Origin: Collinsella sp.
GTDB taxonomy: Bacteria > Actinomycetota > Coriobacteriia > Coriobacteriales > Coriobacteriaceae
NCBI GenBank assembly: GCA_019425015.1
Contig: JAHYYJ010000005.1
Span: 62,001-126,000 of the forward strand
Reading direction: 5' to 3'
DNA length: 64,000 nucleotides
The position numbers and the translations under genes are program-made. Under the pieces are notes generated by a model. The model was not told the DNA's origin, did no database searches, and saw only the letters and a program-made list of their open reading frames with translations. Below, in pieces: positions 25,636-33,986 of the stretch. Every line of letters starts with the position of its first letter. Positions within the stretch are counted from its first letter, which is position 1.

Positions 25636-27033
25636 TTAGGCGCGCTCGATGAAGGCCTTGTAGCCGCGATAGGCCTCGTAGATATCGGCCTTGTTGGCGA
25701 CCTCCCACAGGGCGTGCATGGACAGGACGGCAACGCCGGAGTCGATGACGTTCATGCCATACTCGGCCATGATGTAGGCGATGGTGCCGCCGCCACCCGC
25801 GTTGACGCGGCCGAGCTCGCAGGTCTGGAAGTCCACGCCGGCCTCGTCCATGATGTCGCGGACGAGGGCCACGTACTCGGCGTCGGCGTCGTTGGAGCCA
25901 CCCTTGCCGCGGCTGCCCGTGTACTTGTTGAAGCACAGGCCGCGACCCATGAAGGCGGCGTTCTTGGTCTCGAACTTGCCGGCGTAGCCCGGATCGAAGC
26001 CGGCGGACACGTCAGAGGAGAGCATACGGCTGCGGGCGAGCGCGCGGCGCAGAGCTAGCGGGCTATCCTCGCCGGCGAGCGTCATGATCTCGGCGACGGT
26101 GTTCTCGAAGAAGCGGCTCGTCATACCGGTGGCACCCACGGAGCCGATCTCCTCCTTATCGACGATGAGCGTGATGCTCGTACGCTCGACATTGGCCACA
26201 TTGATCTGGGCGAGCATGGAGGGGTAGGCGCAGACGCGGTCGTCGTGGCCATAGCCCAAAATCATGGAGCGGTCGAGGCCCATGTCGCGGGCGGGGCCGG
26301 CGGGCACGACCTCTATCTCGGCGGAGAGGAAGTCCTCCTCCTCGACGTCGTACTGCTCCTTGAGGATGTCCAGGAACATCTGCTTGACGGGCTCCTTGGG
26401 AGCGTCCTTGTCGTCCTCGTTAAACTTGACGGGGCGGCCGCCCACGATCACGTCGAGGATCTCGGCGTCGACGGCGTCCTTGGCGGGCTTGGCCATCTGC
26501 TCACTCGAGAGGTGGATCAGCAGGTCGGAGATGGTAAAGACCGGGTCATCCGCCTTGTCGCCGATGTTGATGTCGACGGTGGTGCCGTCCTTTTTGCAGA
26601 TGACGCCCACGAGTGCGAGCGGGGAGGCTACCCAGTGGTAGCTCTTGACGCCGCCGTAGTAGTGCGTGTCGAGGTAGGCCATGTCGCCGGCCTCGAAGGC
26701 GGGGTTTTGCTTGAGGTCCAGGCGCGGCGAGTCCACGTGGGCGCCCAGGATGTTAAAGCCCTGCTCGAGCGGGGCGGTTCCCAGGTTGACGAGCATAAGG
26801 TCCTTGCCGTGGTTGGCGGCGTACACCTTGTCGCCTGCCTTGAGCTCGCGTCCCTCGGCGATCACAGTCTCCAGATTGACGTAGCCCGCCTCCTCGGCCA
26901 TCTTGATACCGGTCTTGACGCACAGGCGCTCGGTCTTGTTCTCGCTCAAAAACTGCTTATAGCCGCGGCAAAGCTCCTCGAGCTCCTCGATCTGCTGTGG
27001 CGTGTACTTTTTCCATGCGCAGGGACGCTCCAT
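25636..27033 (-). CDS. M18 family zinc aminopeptidase
   Basis: M18 aminopeptidases are cytoplasmic dodecameric di-zinc enzymes that remove acidic or neutral N-terminal residues. The 465-residue protein shows the metal ligands in their usual motifs: GAHVDSPRLDLK near residue 90, VDKEEIGSVGATG near 290 and the His in SMHALWE near the end. AFMGRGLCFNKYTGSRGKGGSNDA and the Gly-rich NAGGGGTIAYIMAEYG segment are also typical. The ATG at 27033 follows GAAAGGAG; the open frame upstream has no homology. It diverges from polA. Confidence 0.93.
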   Translation of the reverse strand: MERPCAWKKYTPQQIEELEELCRGYKQFLSENKTERLCVKTGIKMAEEAGYVNLETVIAEGRELKAGDKVYAANHGKDLMLVNLGTAPLEQGFNILGAHVDSPRLDLKQNPAFEAGDMAYLDTHYYGGVKSYHWVASPLALVGVICKKDGTTVDINIGDKADDPVFTISDLLIHLSSEQMAKPAKDAVDAEILDVIVGGRPVKFNEDDKDAPKEPVKQMFLDILKEQYDVEEEDFLSAEIEVVPAGPARDMGLDRSMILGYGHDDRVCAYPSMLAQINVANVERTSITLIVDKEEIGSVGATGMTSRFFENTVAEIMTLAGEDSPLALRRALARSRMLSSDVSAGFDPGYAGKFETKNAAFMGRGLCFNKYTGSRGKGGSNDADAEYVALVRDIMDEAGVDFQTCELGRVNAGGGGTIAYIMAEYGMNVIDSGVAVLSMHALWEVANKADIYEAYRGYKAFIERA

Positions 27034-27199
27034 GACGCAGGCTCCTTTCGGATCGATCGTGCTGGTTGATGTACCGTGAGCCATCGTATCACGCGCGGGC
27101 CCGCGGCGGCAGGGGAGCCTGATGTGCGGTGGTCGCGGGGCGGGGAGCGTGTAAACTGGAGTGAGCAAACCGTGCCCAGCCCAAAGCGAGGTATTCAAT

Positions 27200-29947
27200 A
27201 TGTCTGACAAGCGCCGCACCTTTGCCGTTATCGACGGCAACTCGCTCATGCATCGCGCCTTCCACGCCGTGCCGCCGACCATGAACGCGCCGGACGGTCG
27301 CCCCACCAATGCGATCTTTGGCTTTCTGAACATGTTTCTCAAGATGATCGACGCCTTTAACCCCGACGGTGTGGTCGTGGCGTTTGATAAGGGCAAGCCA
27401 CGCGTGCGCATGGAGATGCTGCCGCAGTATAAGGCGCAGCGCCCGCCCATGGACCCCGACCTGCACGCACAGTTCCCCATGATTAAGGAGCTGCTCGCTG
27501 CGCTCAACGTGCCGATTTTGCAGTCCGAGGGCTGGGAGGGCGACGATATCCTGGGAACCATGGCGCGCCTGGGCGAGCAGGCCGGCTGTGACATGCTGCT
27601 GGTGACCGGTGATCGCGATATGTATCAGCTCGTGACCGAGCACGTCAACGTGGTCTCGACCCGCAAGGGCCTGTCCGACGTGGCGATCATGACGCCCGAG
27701 AGCGTGGACGATCTATATCACGGCATCACGCCGGCGCTCGTGCCCGATTTTTATGGTCTGAAGGGCGATACGTCCGATAACATCCCCGGCGTACCGGGCA
27801 TCGGCCCCAAAAAGGCGAGCGCGCTCATTGCGCAGTACGGTAGCCTGGACGGGGTCATCGCACACGCCGACGAGGTCAAGGGCAAGATGGGCGAAAACCT
27901 GCGTGCGCACATCGACGACGCGCTGCTGAGCCGCAAGGTCGCAACCATTCGCACCGATGCGCCCGTCGAGCTCGACTTTGACGAAACGTCCTTCCCTGCG
28001 TTTTCTGCCGACGAAGTGTCCGCGGCGCTGGGCACGCTTGGTATCACCGCCATGCAGAACCGTTTCTTGGCGCTGATCGGCGGCGAGGGCGGGGCTGCGG
28101 CCACTGCCAGCACGTTTGAGATTCCTCACGTTATGCGCGCTGCCGCCGGCGATGCCGAGGCGCTCGCTGCCGCTGCCGCAGAGGTTTCGCGTGCGATCAA
28201 GGCAGGCGAGTGGGTTGCCGCCGTGGTGGACGACAAGGAAGAGGGCGCGCTCTTTGGACTGACGCGCACGCTGTGGTTGGCGACGTCCAAGGGCCTGTTC
28301 GCGCTCGAGGAGGGCGACGGCGGTACCACTGCCGTAGTCGATGGCTTCAACTTCGCCCACGGCGTGATTGCCGGCGTGCTTGCGCGCCTGTTTGTGGAGG
28401 GCCGCGTGGCGAGCCCGGATATGAAAGCGCTGCTGCATGAGCTTTCGCCCATCGATTCTTCCGAGCCCGAGCTTATGGATCCGCTGGCAGTCGATTCCAC
28501 GTGCATCTTCGACACCGTGGTCGCCGCTTACCTGTTGGATTCCGACCGCTCCGAGTTTGACGAGGCATATCTGGCCGATACGTATCTGCAGATGGCGCTG
28601 CCTGCGGCGCGCGGTGCAGAGGGTGCCGGTGAGGACGCTCCAGCGCCCGCCGCTCGCACGGCGGCCTTGACGCTGGCGCTGGTCGCACCGCTACGCGACC
28701 GCATGGCCCTCGAAAACGCCGCCAACGTGTTCGATGGCATCGAGATGCCGCTCGTGCCGGTGCTTGCCAAGATGGAGCGCGCGGGCATGCTCGTGGACCC
28801 CGACCGCCTGCACAGTCTGTCCGAGGGCCTGGCGACCCAGATTGCCGATGTCGAGCGCAGCATTCGCGACCTGGCCGGCGACGAGACCTTTAACATCGGC
28901 AGCCCCATGCAACTCTCGCACGTGCTGTTTGATGTTATGGGACTTCCGACCAAGGGCCTCAAAAAGACCAAGCGCGGCTACTATTCGACCAACGCCAAGG
29001 TGCTGAGCGACCTTGCCCGCGACCACGAGATCGTGCGCCTGATTTTGGACTGGCGTGAGAAGTCCAAGATTAAGTCGACCTATCTGGACACGCTGGGCCC
29101 GCTGCGCCGTGGTGACGGGCGTGTGCACACCACGTACAACCAGACCATCACCGCGACGGGGCGTTTGTCTTCGAGCGACCCCAATCTGCAAAACATTCCG
29201 ACGCGCTCGGAGCTGGGGCGTACCGTCAAGACGGCGTTCTCGGCGGGCGAGGGCAGCGTCTTTTTGGCGGTGGACTACTCGCAGATCGAGCTGCGCCTGC
29301 TCGCGCATCTTTCGGGTGACGAGCACCTGGTGCGCGCCTTCAACGAGGGCGAGGACTTCCATGCCGAGACGGCCGCGCGCGTATTTGGCGTGCCGGTGTC
29401 CGAGGTGACACCCGACCTGCGTAGCCGCGCCAAGGCCGTGAACTTTGGCATCGTGTACGGTCAGCAGGCCTATGGTCTGTCGCAGTCGCTACACATCTCG
29501 ATGGCCGAGGCGCGCGATATGATCGATCGCTACTACGAGGCCTACCCGGGCGTGCGCACGTTCCTCGACAATGTGGTGGCGCGAGCCAAGCAGACGGGCT
29601 ATGCCGAGACCATGTATGGCCGCAGACGCCATATTCCCGAGCTCAAGGTCAAAAACCCACAGCTCCGCGGCTTTGGTGAGCGCACGGCCATGAACCACCC
29701 CATGCAGGGCACCGCCGCCGACATCATCAAGATCGCCATGGCCCGCGTAAGCCGCCGCCTGGAAGAAGAGGATTTTGCCGCCCACATGATCTTGCAGGTA
29801 CACGACGAACTGGACTTTGAGTGCCCCGTCAACGAAGTCGAGCGCCTAACCACCATGGTCCGCGACGTCATGGAACACGTCGTAGACCTCCGCGTACCGT
29901 TGATCGCCGAAGCCAGCACCGGCATAACCTGGGCCGACGCCAAATAG
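27200..29947 (+). CDS. polA: DNA polymerase I
   Basis: PolA removes RNA primers and fills gaps in replication and repair. The 915-residue protein has an N-terminal 5'-3' nuclease (DGNSLMHRAFHA, GWEGDDILGTMA, TGDRDMYQLV, then the helix-hairpin-helix GLKGDTSDNIPGVPGIG). A central exonuclease-like domain follows in which the usual Asp/Glu motifs are not evident, so proofreading is probably absent. The polymerase domain has motif A DYSQIELRLLAHLS (about 690), motif B RSRAKAVNFGIVYG and motif C LQVHDELDFE. The ATG at 27200 is chosen from a GAGG ten bases upstream. Confidence 0.97.
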   Translation: MSDKRRTFAVIDGNSLMHRAFHAVPPTMNAPDGRPTNAIFGFLNMFLKMIDAFNPDGVVVAFDKGKPRVRMEMLPQYKAQRPPMDPDLHAQFPMIKELLAALNVPILQSEGWEGDDILGTMARLGEQAGCDMLLVTGDRDMYQLVTEHVNVVSTRKGLSDVAIMTPESVDDLYHGITPALVPDFYGLKGDTSDNIPGVPGIGPKKASALIAQYGSLDGVIAHADEVKGKMGENLRAHIDDALLSRKVATIRTDAPVELDFDETSFPAFSADEVSAALGTLGITAMQNRFLALIGGEGGAAATASTFEIPHVMRAAAGDAEALAAAAAEVSRAIKAGEWVAAVVDDKEEGALFGLTRTLWLATSKGLFALEEGDGGTTAVVDGFNFAHGVIAGVLARLFVEGRVASPDMKALLHELSPIDSSEPELMDPLAVDSTCIFDTVVAAYLLDSDRSEFDEAYLADTYLQMALPAARGAEGAGEDAPAPAARTAALTLALVAPLRDRMALENAANVFDGIEMPLVPVLAKMERAGMLVDPDRLHSLSEGLATQIADVERSIRDLAGDETFNIGSPMQLSHVLFDVMGLPTKGLKKTKRGYYSTNAKVLSDLARDHEIVRLILDWREKSKIKSTYLDTLGPLRRGDGRVHTTYNQTITATGRLSSSDPNLQNIPTRSELGRTVKTAFSAGEGSVFLAVDYSQIELRLLAHLSGDEHLVRAFNEGEDFHAETAARVFGVPVSEVTPDLRSRAKAVNFGIVYGQQAYGLSQSLHISMAEARDMIDRYYEAYPGVRTFLDNVVARAKQTGYAETMYGRRRHIPELKVKNPQLRGFGERTAMNHPMQGTAADIIKIAMARVSRRLEEEDFAAHMILQVHDELDFECPVNEVERLTTMVRDVMEHVVDLRVPLIAEASTGITWADAK

Positions 29948-30025
29948 CGAGCGACGAGCTTGCGGGCGATGACCTTGGGTGCGACGCTTCTGGTCGCCCG
30001 ATGGTCGCAGGTCGCCAATGCCGAT

Positions 30026-30067
30026 GCCGCGGGACGTTTCCAGGCTTGGTAGCGTCCCGCGGCGTCT
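30026..30067. terminator. Terminator between convergent polA and lacI-type gene
   Basis: GCCGCGGGACG (30026-30036) pairs perfectly with CGTCCCGCGGC (30053-30063), followed by GTCTTTCT. It may work in both directions. Confidence 0.75.
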
Positions 30068-30077
30068 TTCTGTACAG

Positions 30078-31082
30078 TTAGCAGCTCCTGCGGCGCACGA
30101 GCTCTACGGGGATCATGGTCTCCATGGCGGGGGTGCGGCCTGCGATGAGGTCGAGAAGCGCCTTGCAACCCTCTTGCGCCATGAGCTCGGGGTGGCGCTG
30201 AACCGTGGTGATCTGCGGCATGGTGAGCTTGGAGTAGATGGAGTCGTCGTAGCCCACGATCTTGATGTCTCCGGGCACGTTGAGACCTGCCGCCTGCACG
30301 GCGCGCAGCGCTCCTACGGCCGAATGGTCGCTTGTGGCAAAGATGCCGTCGAGCGGCATGCCCGCATCGATCATTCCGGCAACGATATCCTGAGCCTCGT
30401 CCATGCTAGGACGTTGGCCGGTGACGTAGGCCATGTACTCGCGGCGAAGCGGCAGGCCATGATCGGCGAGCGCATGCATATAGCCCGTGAGGCGTTCGTT
30501 GCGGTCGTAGTCTGCGGTAAAGCTCGAGATGGTGAGGATGTTTTTGCAGTCGCGGACGATGAGTGCGCTCGTTGCCAAGTAGGCGCCGCGCTCGTCATCG
30601 GTCCCCACGTGGGGGATGGCGAGGTCCGACTGCGGCATGCGGTCGATGCAGACCACGGGGACACCGCGCGTAACGATGTCGTCCGTGAGTTCACGCAGGC
30701 CCGAGATGCATATGATGCCGTCTGCCTGCTTGCCGGCAAGGCTATGGAAGTAATCGCGCTCGCGCTGCGGATCGTTGCCGCTGTTGCAGACAAAGACAGA
30801 GTACCCCTGCGCCGCAAGCGTGCGCTCTACGTGGTAAGCGATCTTGGAAAAGAAGTCGTTGGATATATCGGGCACGATCATGCCTATGGAGCGCGACTGC
30901 GCCTGGCGAAGCGTTTTGGCGGACTGGTTGGTAACGTAACCGTACTGGTCGATAACATCCTGCACGCGTTTGCGCGTGTCCTCGGAGAAGCGGCCCACGT
31001 TGTTGACAACATGGCTCACGGTGGCAACGGAGACCCCGGCAAGCTGGGCGATCTCTTTCATCGACGGTGGCTTTTGTGCCAT
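30078..31082 (-). CDS. LacI family transcriptional regulator
   Basis: The 334-residue repressor-type protein has a LacI helix-turn-helix at the N-terminus (MKEIAQLAGVSVATVSHVVNN, residues about 8-28) and the hinge helix region KTLRQAQSRSIGMIVPD. A periplasmic-binding-protein-like ligand domain follows (GFATSDHSAVGALRA-like segment and IKIVGYDDSIYSKLTMPQITTV). It diverges from an epimerase/RpiB pair, and the shared 213-base region holds repeated GGTTAAC half-sites. The ligand is probably a sugar or sugar phosphate of that pathway. Autoregulation is likely. Confidence 0.93.
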   Translation of the reverse strand: MAQKPPSMKEIAQLAGVSVATVSHVVNNVGRFSEDTRKRVQDVIDQYGYVTNQSAKTLRQAQSRSIGMIVPDISNDFFSKIAYHVERTLAAQGYSVFVCNSGNDPQRERDYFHSLAGKQADGIICISGLRELTDDIVTRGVPVVCIDRMPQSDLAIPHVGTDDERGAYLATSALIVRDCKNILTISSFTADYDRNERLTGYMHALADHGLPLRREYMAYVTGQRPSMDEAQDIVAGMIDAGMPLDGIFATSDHSAVGALRAVQAAGLNVPGDIKIVGYDDSIYSKLTMPQITTVQRHPELMAQEGCKALLDLIAGRTPAMETMIPVELVRRRSC

Positions 31083-31097
31083 GACAGACCCCTCTTT

Positions 31098-31259
31098 TTG
31101 GTTAACAAATTGGTTAACAATTATAGACTCAGTATTGTGGTTAACAACTGATTATACGTTTAACCAAGCATTTACTACCGTTTACGGGACCAACAGATAC
31201 CGTTCATCGATTATCTAGGCATAACTTGCTAGATTCCAAACTGGTTATACGATTAACCG
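31098..31259. promoter_or_regulatory. Cluster of putative LacI-type operators
   Basis: TTGGTTAACAA occurs in tandem at 31098-31108 and 31110-31120, GTGGTTAACAA at 31137-31147, TTATACGTTTAACCAA at 31152-31167 and TGGTTATACGATTAACCG at 31242-31259. All share the half-site GGTTAA or its complement TTAACC. They lie between the divergent regulator and epimerase starts and are the probable binding sites of the LacI-type protein. Confidence 0.7.
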
Positions 31260-31295
31260 CTATTAACGTCCAGACTATTATGTGAGGGATCTCCT

Positions 31296-31949
31296 ATGCT
31301 TCTTTGCCCCAGTATGATGTGCGCCGATTACGGTGAGCTTGCCAGCACGGTGCGTGAGCTTGACTCCGCGGGTGCCGATATCTTCCACTGCGATGTGATG
31401 GACGGTAGCTTTGTACCTAACTTTGCGATGGGCCTCGAGGACATCAAGGCCGTGCGCGCCGCCACGCAAAAGCTCGTCGACGTGCATCTGATGATCGAGA
31501 ACCCGGCGGCCAAGATCGACCTCTTTGCCGATGCGGGCGCTGATATCATCTACATTCATCCCGAGTCCGAGCGCTATGTGGTCAAGACGCTTGCCGCCAT
31601 CAAAGCGCTCGGTTGCGCTGCGGGCATCGCCGTCAACCCCGATACCACGGTGACCCAGCTTGAGGAGATTCTCAACCTCTGCGACTACGTGATGGTCATG
31701 ACGGTCAATCCCGGTTTTGCCGGGCAGGCGTTTATCGAATTCACTAAAAAGATGATTGAACAGCTTGCGGCTCTCAAGGATGAGTATGGCTTCAAGATCA
31801 TGATCGACGGCGCTTGCTCGCCCGCGCGCGTCAAGGAACTCTCGGCCATCGGTGCCGACGGCTTTATCTTGGGCACGAGCGCACTGTTTGGCAAGGACAT
31901 GACCTATGCGGAAGCGCTTGAGAAGCTGCGTCAGGGGGAGGAGTACTAA
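31296..31949 (+). CDS. Ribulose-phosphate 3-epimerase family, allulose-6-phosphate epimerase (AlsE)-like
   Basis: The 217-residue TIM-barrel protein belongs to the Rpe family, which inverts C3 of ketose phosphates. Catalytic and metal residues are in place: PSMMCADYGEL, FHCDVMDGSFVPN, DVHLMIENP and IDGACSP. Details fit the AlsE branch (D-allulose 6-phosphate) better than classic Rpe: SMMCAD rather than SILSAD, HPES, and VMTVNPGFAGQAFI rather than a MSVNPGFGGQ form. It sits beside an RpiB-family isomerase under a LacI-type regulator, which supports a catabolic sugar-phosphate role. Substrate assignment remains tentative. Confidence 0.87.
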   Translation: MLLCPSMMCADYGELASTVRELDSAGADIFHCDVMDGSFVPNFAMGLEDIKAVRAATQKLVDVHLMIENPAAKIDLFADAGADIIYIHPESERYVVKTLAAIKALGCAAGIAVNPDTTVTQLEEILNLCDYVMVMTVNPGFAGQAFIEFTKKMIEQLAALKDEYGFKIMIDGACSPARVKELSAIGADGFILGTSALFGKDMTYAEALEKLRQGEEY

Positions 31950-32015
31950 CCGCGGCAGGCCAGAGGCTGTCAGTTAATAGCAAAGAGCCATGTGACTCGA
32001 TCGAAAGGAACCAGC

Positions 32016-32480
32016 ATGAAGATCGCAATCGGTAACGACCACGTGGCCGTTGAGCTCAAGAACATCATCAAGGAGCACCTGGAGGAGCGCGGCTACGAGG
32101 TCGTGGACTTTGGCACCAACTCCACCGAGCGTTTCGACTATCCCATCAGCGGCTACAAGGTCGGCTGCGCCGTCGCGGGCGGGGAGTGCGACCTGGGCGT
32201 ACTTATCTGTGGCACAGGCGTGGGAATTAGTCTTGCGGCCAACGCGGTCAAGGGCGTGCGCGCCGTGGTGTGCTCCGAGCCCTATTCGGCTAAGCTCAGC
32301 CGCGAACACAACAACACCAACATCGTGGCTTTTGGTGCCCGTGTGGTAGGCGAGGAGCTCGCCAAGATGATTGTGGACGAATGGCTCGACGCAAAGTTCG
32401 AAGGCGGCCGCCACCAGCGCCGCATCGACATGATCGCCGAGATCAAAGAGGCGCAACACCTAGAGGCTGCAGAGGACTAA
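32016..32480 (+). CDS. rpiB: RpiB/LacAB family sugar-phosphate isomerase (first copy)
   Basis: RpiB-family enzymes interconvert aldose and ketose phosphates such as ribose 5-phosphate/ribulose 5-phosphate or allose/allulose 6-phosphate. The 154-residue protein has GNDHVAVELKN, FGTNSTERFDYP, the active-site ICGTGVGISLAAN loop and REHNNTNIVAFGARVVG. AAAGGA precedes the ATG at 32016. It is 66 bases after the AlsE/Rpe-like gene, forming an operon controlled by the LacI-type protein. A close paralogue lies at 38133-38600, so this copy is likely the inducible, pathway-specific one. Confidence 0.92.
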   Translation: MKIAIGNDHVAVELKNIIKEHLEERGYEVVDFGTNSTERFDYPISGYKVGCAVAGGECDLGVLICGTGVGISLAANAVKGVRAVVCSEPYSAKLSREHNNTNIVAFGARVVGEELAKMIVDEWLDAKFEGGRHQRRIDMIAEIKEAQHLEAAED

Positions 32481-32501
32481 CACAAACGCCTCATGGCACA
32501 A

Positions 32502-32534
32502 AAAAGGGCTCGTATCAACTAAGAGCCCTTTTCA
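32502..32534 (+). terminator. Intrinsic terminator after rpiB
   Basis: AAAAGGGCTC (32502-32511) pairs with GAGCCCTTTT (32523-32532) around an 11-base loop. The flanking A and T tracts let it act for both converging genes. Confidence 0.85.
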
Positions 32535-32604
32535 ATTCAAATAATTCAGCCAAGTATCTAGACACACAAGACGCCATCTAGGCGCCCGGCCAGGTCCGAC
32601 GAGT

Positions 32605-33432
32605 TTAACGAGCCGCCAAGATGGCGTCGATGAGCGTCAGTACGCCCCAGTCGTTGTTACTCGGAATGCGCCACTTAGCATGCGCGTTCATATGCTCCTC
32701 GGCATTGTCCACGATAAAGCTGTGACCGACGCGCTCAAGCATGGGGATGTCGTTGTAGGTATCGCCCACGGCGGCGGCATCGGCGATATCGATGCCGAGC
32801 TGCTCGCACAGGTGCGCGACGCCCGAACCCTTGTCGACGCCCAGGTTCATAAAGTCGATCCACTCGCGGCCGGCATTGGTGACATAGAGCTGATCCGAGA
32901 ACGCGGGGTTATAGGTCTCGCGGAACGCGGGCTCGGCGTCGTAGCCGGGGAAAAAGATCGAGATCTTATTGGACTCGATATCAAGGCCCTCAAAGGTGTC
33001 GACGTAGTTGATCGTGTTGTAGTAGACGCTGATCTCGTCGTGGTACTGATGGTCGCGGGCGAGCACATAGAACTCGTCGTAGCAGCACAGGACGGGAACG
33101 GCGCGCGGGTCCTCCGAGGCACGAGCGAGCACCTGCTGATACAGCGCCACATCGATGTTGCTCTTATAGATATAGTTGCCGCGATAGATGACGCAGGCTC
33201 CATTGTCGGGGCAAAAAGCAAGGCGGTTCTTAATGCTTTCGAACATTTCTTCGAGTTTTGGGGCGGGGCGTCCGCTGGCGGGGCAGAACACGATGCCAGC
33301 CTCGGCGAGCTTGTCTAGGCGCTCATCAAGACCCTGCGGCAACACGCGCTCGTCGGTGAGAAGCGTCTTGTCCATATCAACGGCGAGAATCTTAATGCTT
33401 CCAATATTGGTGTCCGATTCGTAAGTTTGCAT
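32605..33432 (-). CDS. Cof-type HAD-IIB family phosphatase
   Basis: This 275-residue hydrolase has the HAD motifs: I DMDKTLLTDE (nucleophile Asp near residue 19), II ASGR, III DKGSGVAHLCEQLGI with the Lys, and IV GDTYNDIPML. A C2B cap lies between. Such enzymes dephosphorylate sugar phosphates, flavin or PLP-like compounds; the substrate here cannot be predicted. The gene is alone on the minus strand, converging on rpiB, and diverges from the argG leader region. Confidence 0.9.
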   Translation of the reverse strand: MQTYESDTNIGSIKILAVDMDKTLLTDERVLPQGLDERLDKLAEAGIVFCPASGRPAPKLEEMFESIKNRLAFCPDNGACVIYRGNYIYKSNIDVALYQQVLARASEDPRAVPVLCCYDEFYVLARDHQYHDEISVYYNTINYVDTFEGLDIESNKISIFFPGYDAEPAFRETYNPAFSDQLYVTNAGREWIDFMNLGVDKGSGVAHLCEQLGIDIADAAAVGDTYNDIPMLERVGHSFIVDNAEEHMNAHAKWRIPSNNDWGVLTLIDAILAAR

Positions 33433-33575
33433 AAAAGCGCGCCTTTCGTTTCGAAATTGTTTCAGACGTTATAATCATCAACCAGTAACCGAGCGTATTT
33501 TCGCAGGAATGGTGCGTATTTGCACTGCAATTCACAAACTAATGAAAAAACTTTTCAGAAATTTGAATTTGTCGC

Positions 33576-33603
33576 TTGCGCAGCGTGCACTTTATCGTAA
33601 TAT
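33576..33603 (+). promoter_or_regulatory. Probable promoter of the argG leader transcript
   Basis: TTGCGC (33576-33581) and TAATAT (33598-33603) are 16 bases apart in an AT-rich stretch upstream of the leader peptide. The segment 33433-33575 holds no gene. Confidence 0.5.
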
Positions 33604-33706
33604 AGAGAGCATCGAAAACGGAGACGGCAAAAGAGCCGTTTACCGAGGAAAAGGTACCGTTTGCGATATTTGAATTGCGCCCGGCGATACGTGAAAGGAG
33701 AGGCAG

Positions 33707-33781
33707 ATGCAGTTCGTAAAGATCATCACCACTGCAGACAATGCCATCCGACGCCAGCGCGCAATTTCCCGACGACGATAA
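33707..33781 (+). CDS. Arg-rich leader peptide upstream of argG
   Basis: A 24-codon ORF begins with ATG at 33707 behind a strong ribosome binding site (AAAGGAGAGG). It ends in NAIRRQRAISRRR: six of the last ten residues are Arg, the final three consecutive, and four of the six use CGA. The next gene is argG, for argininosuccinate synthase. A short ORF whose last codons are those of the pathway's product, followed by overlapping hairpins and a T-run, is the design of ribosome-mediated attenuation: scarce charged Arg-tRNA would stall the ribosome and favour read-through. The peptide itself probably has no function. Confidence 0.8.
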   Translation: MQFVKIITTADNAIRRQRAISRRR

Positions 33782-33788
33782 CAATCGT

Positions 33789-33892
33789 CTCTGTCCGCAT
33801 GGGGTGAATTGCCTCAACAGAGTCATTTTGAGGTCGTTGGGTTTTAGCACGACATTGCTGCATGTTTCTAGGGCATGTATGTGCTGATTTTT
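33789..33892 (+). promoter_or_regulatory. Attenuator region with mutually exclusive hairpins before argG
   Basis: Four pairings can be drawn. P1 is CTCTGT (33789-33794) with ACAGAG (33817-33822). P2 is CCTCAA (33812-33817) with TTGAGG (33828-33833), overlapping P1. P3 is GTCGT (33833-33837) with ACGAC (33849-33853). P4 is AGCAC (33846-33850) with GTGCT (33881-33885), extended by ACAT/ATGT and followed by GATTTTT. P4 is the presumed terminator and is incompatible with P3. P1 starts eight bases after the leader stop codon. Confidence 0.65.
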
Positions 33893-33986
33893 GCTATTTA
33901 ACCTGATATTGCACGGTATATGACCTTGAAATGACTTGCAACTGACCGATGTTCTAACTAGCTACCAAGGGCGAAAGGAAACAGCC

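Noticed and set aside
33539..33850. A 103-codon minus-strand frame in the argG leader region
   Set aside because: No ribosome binding site or homology; the plus strand carries the leader ORF and hairpins.
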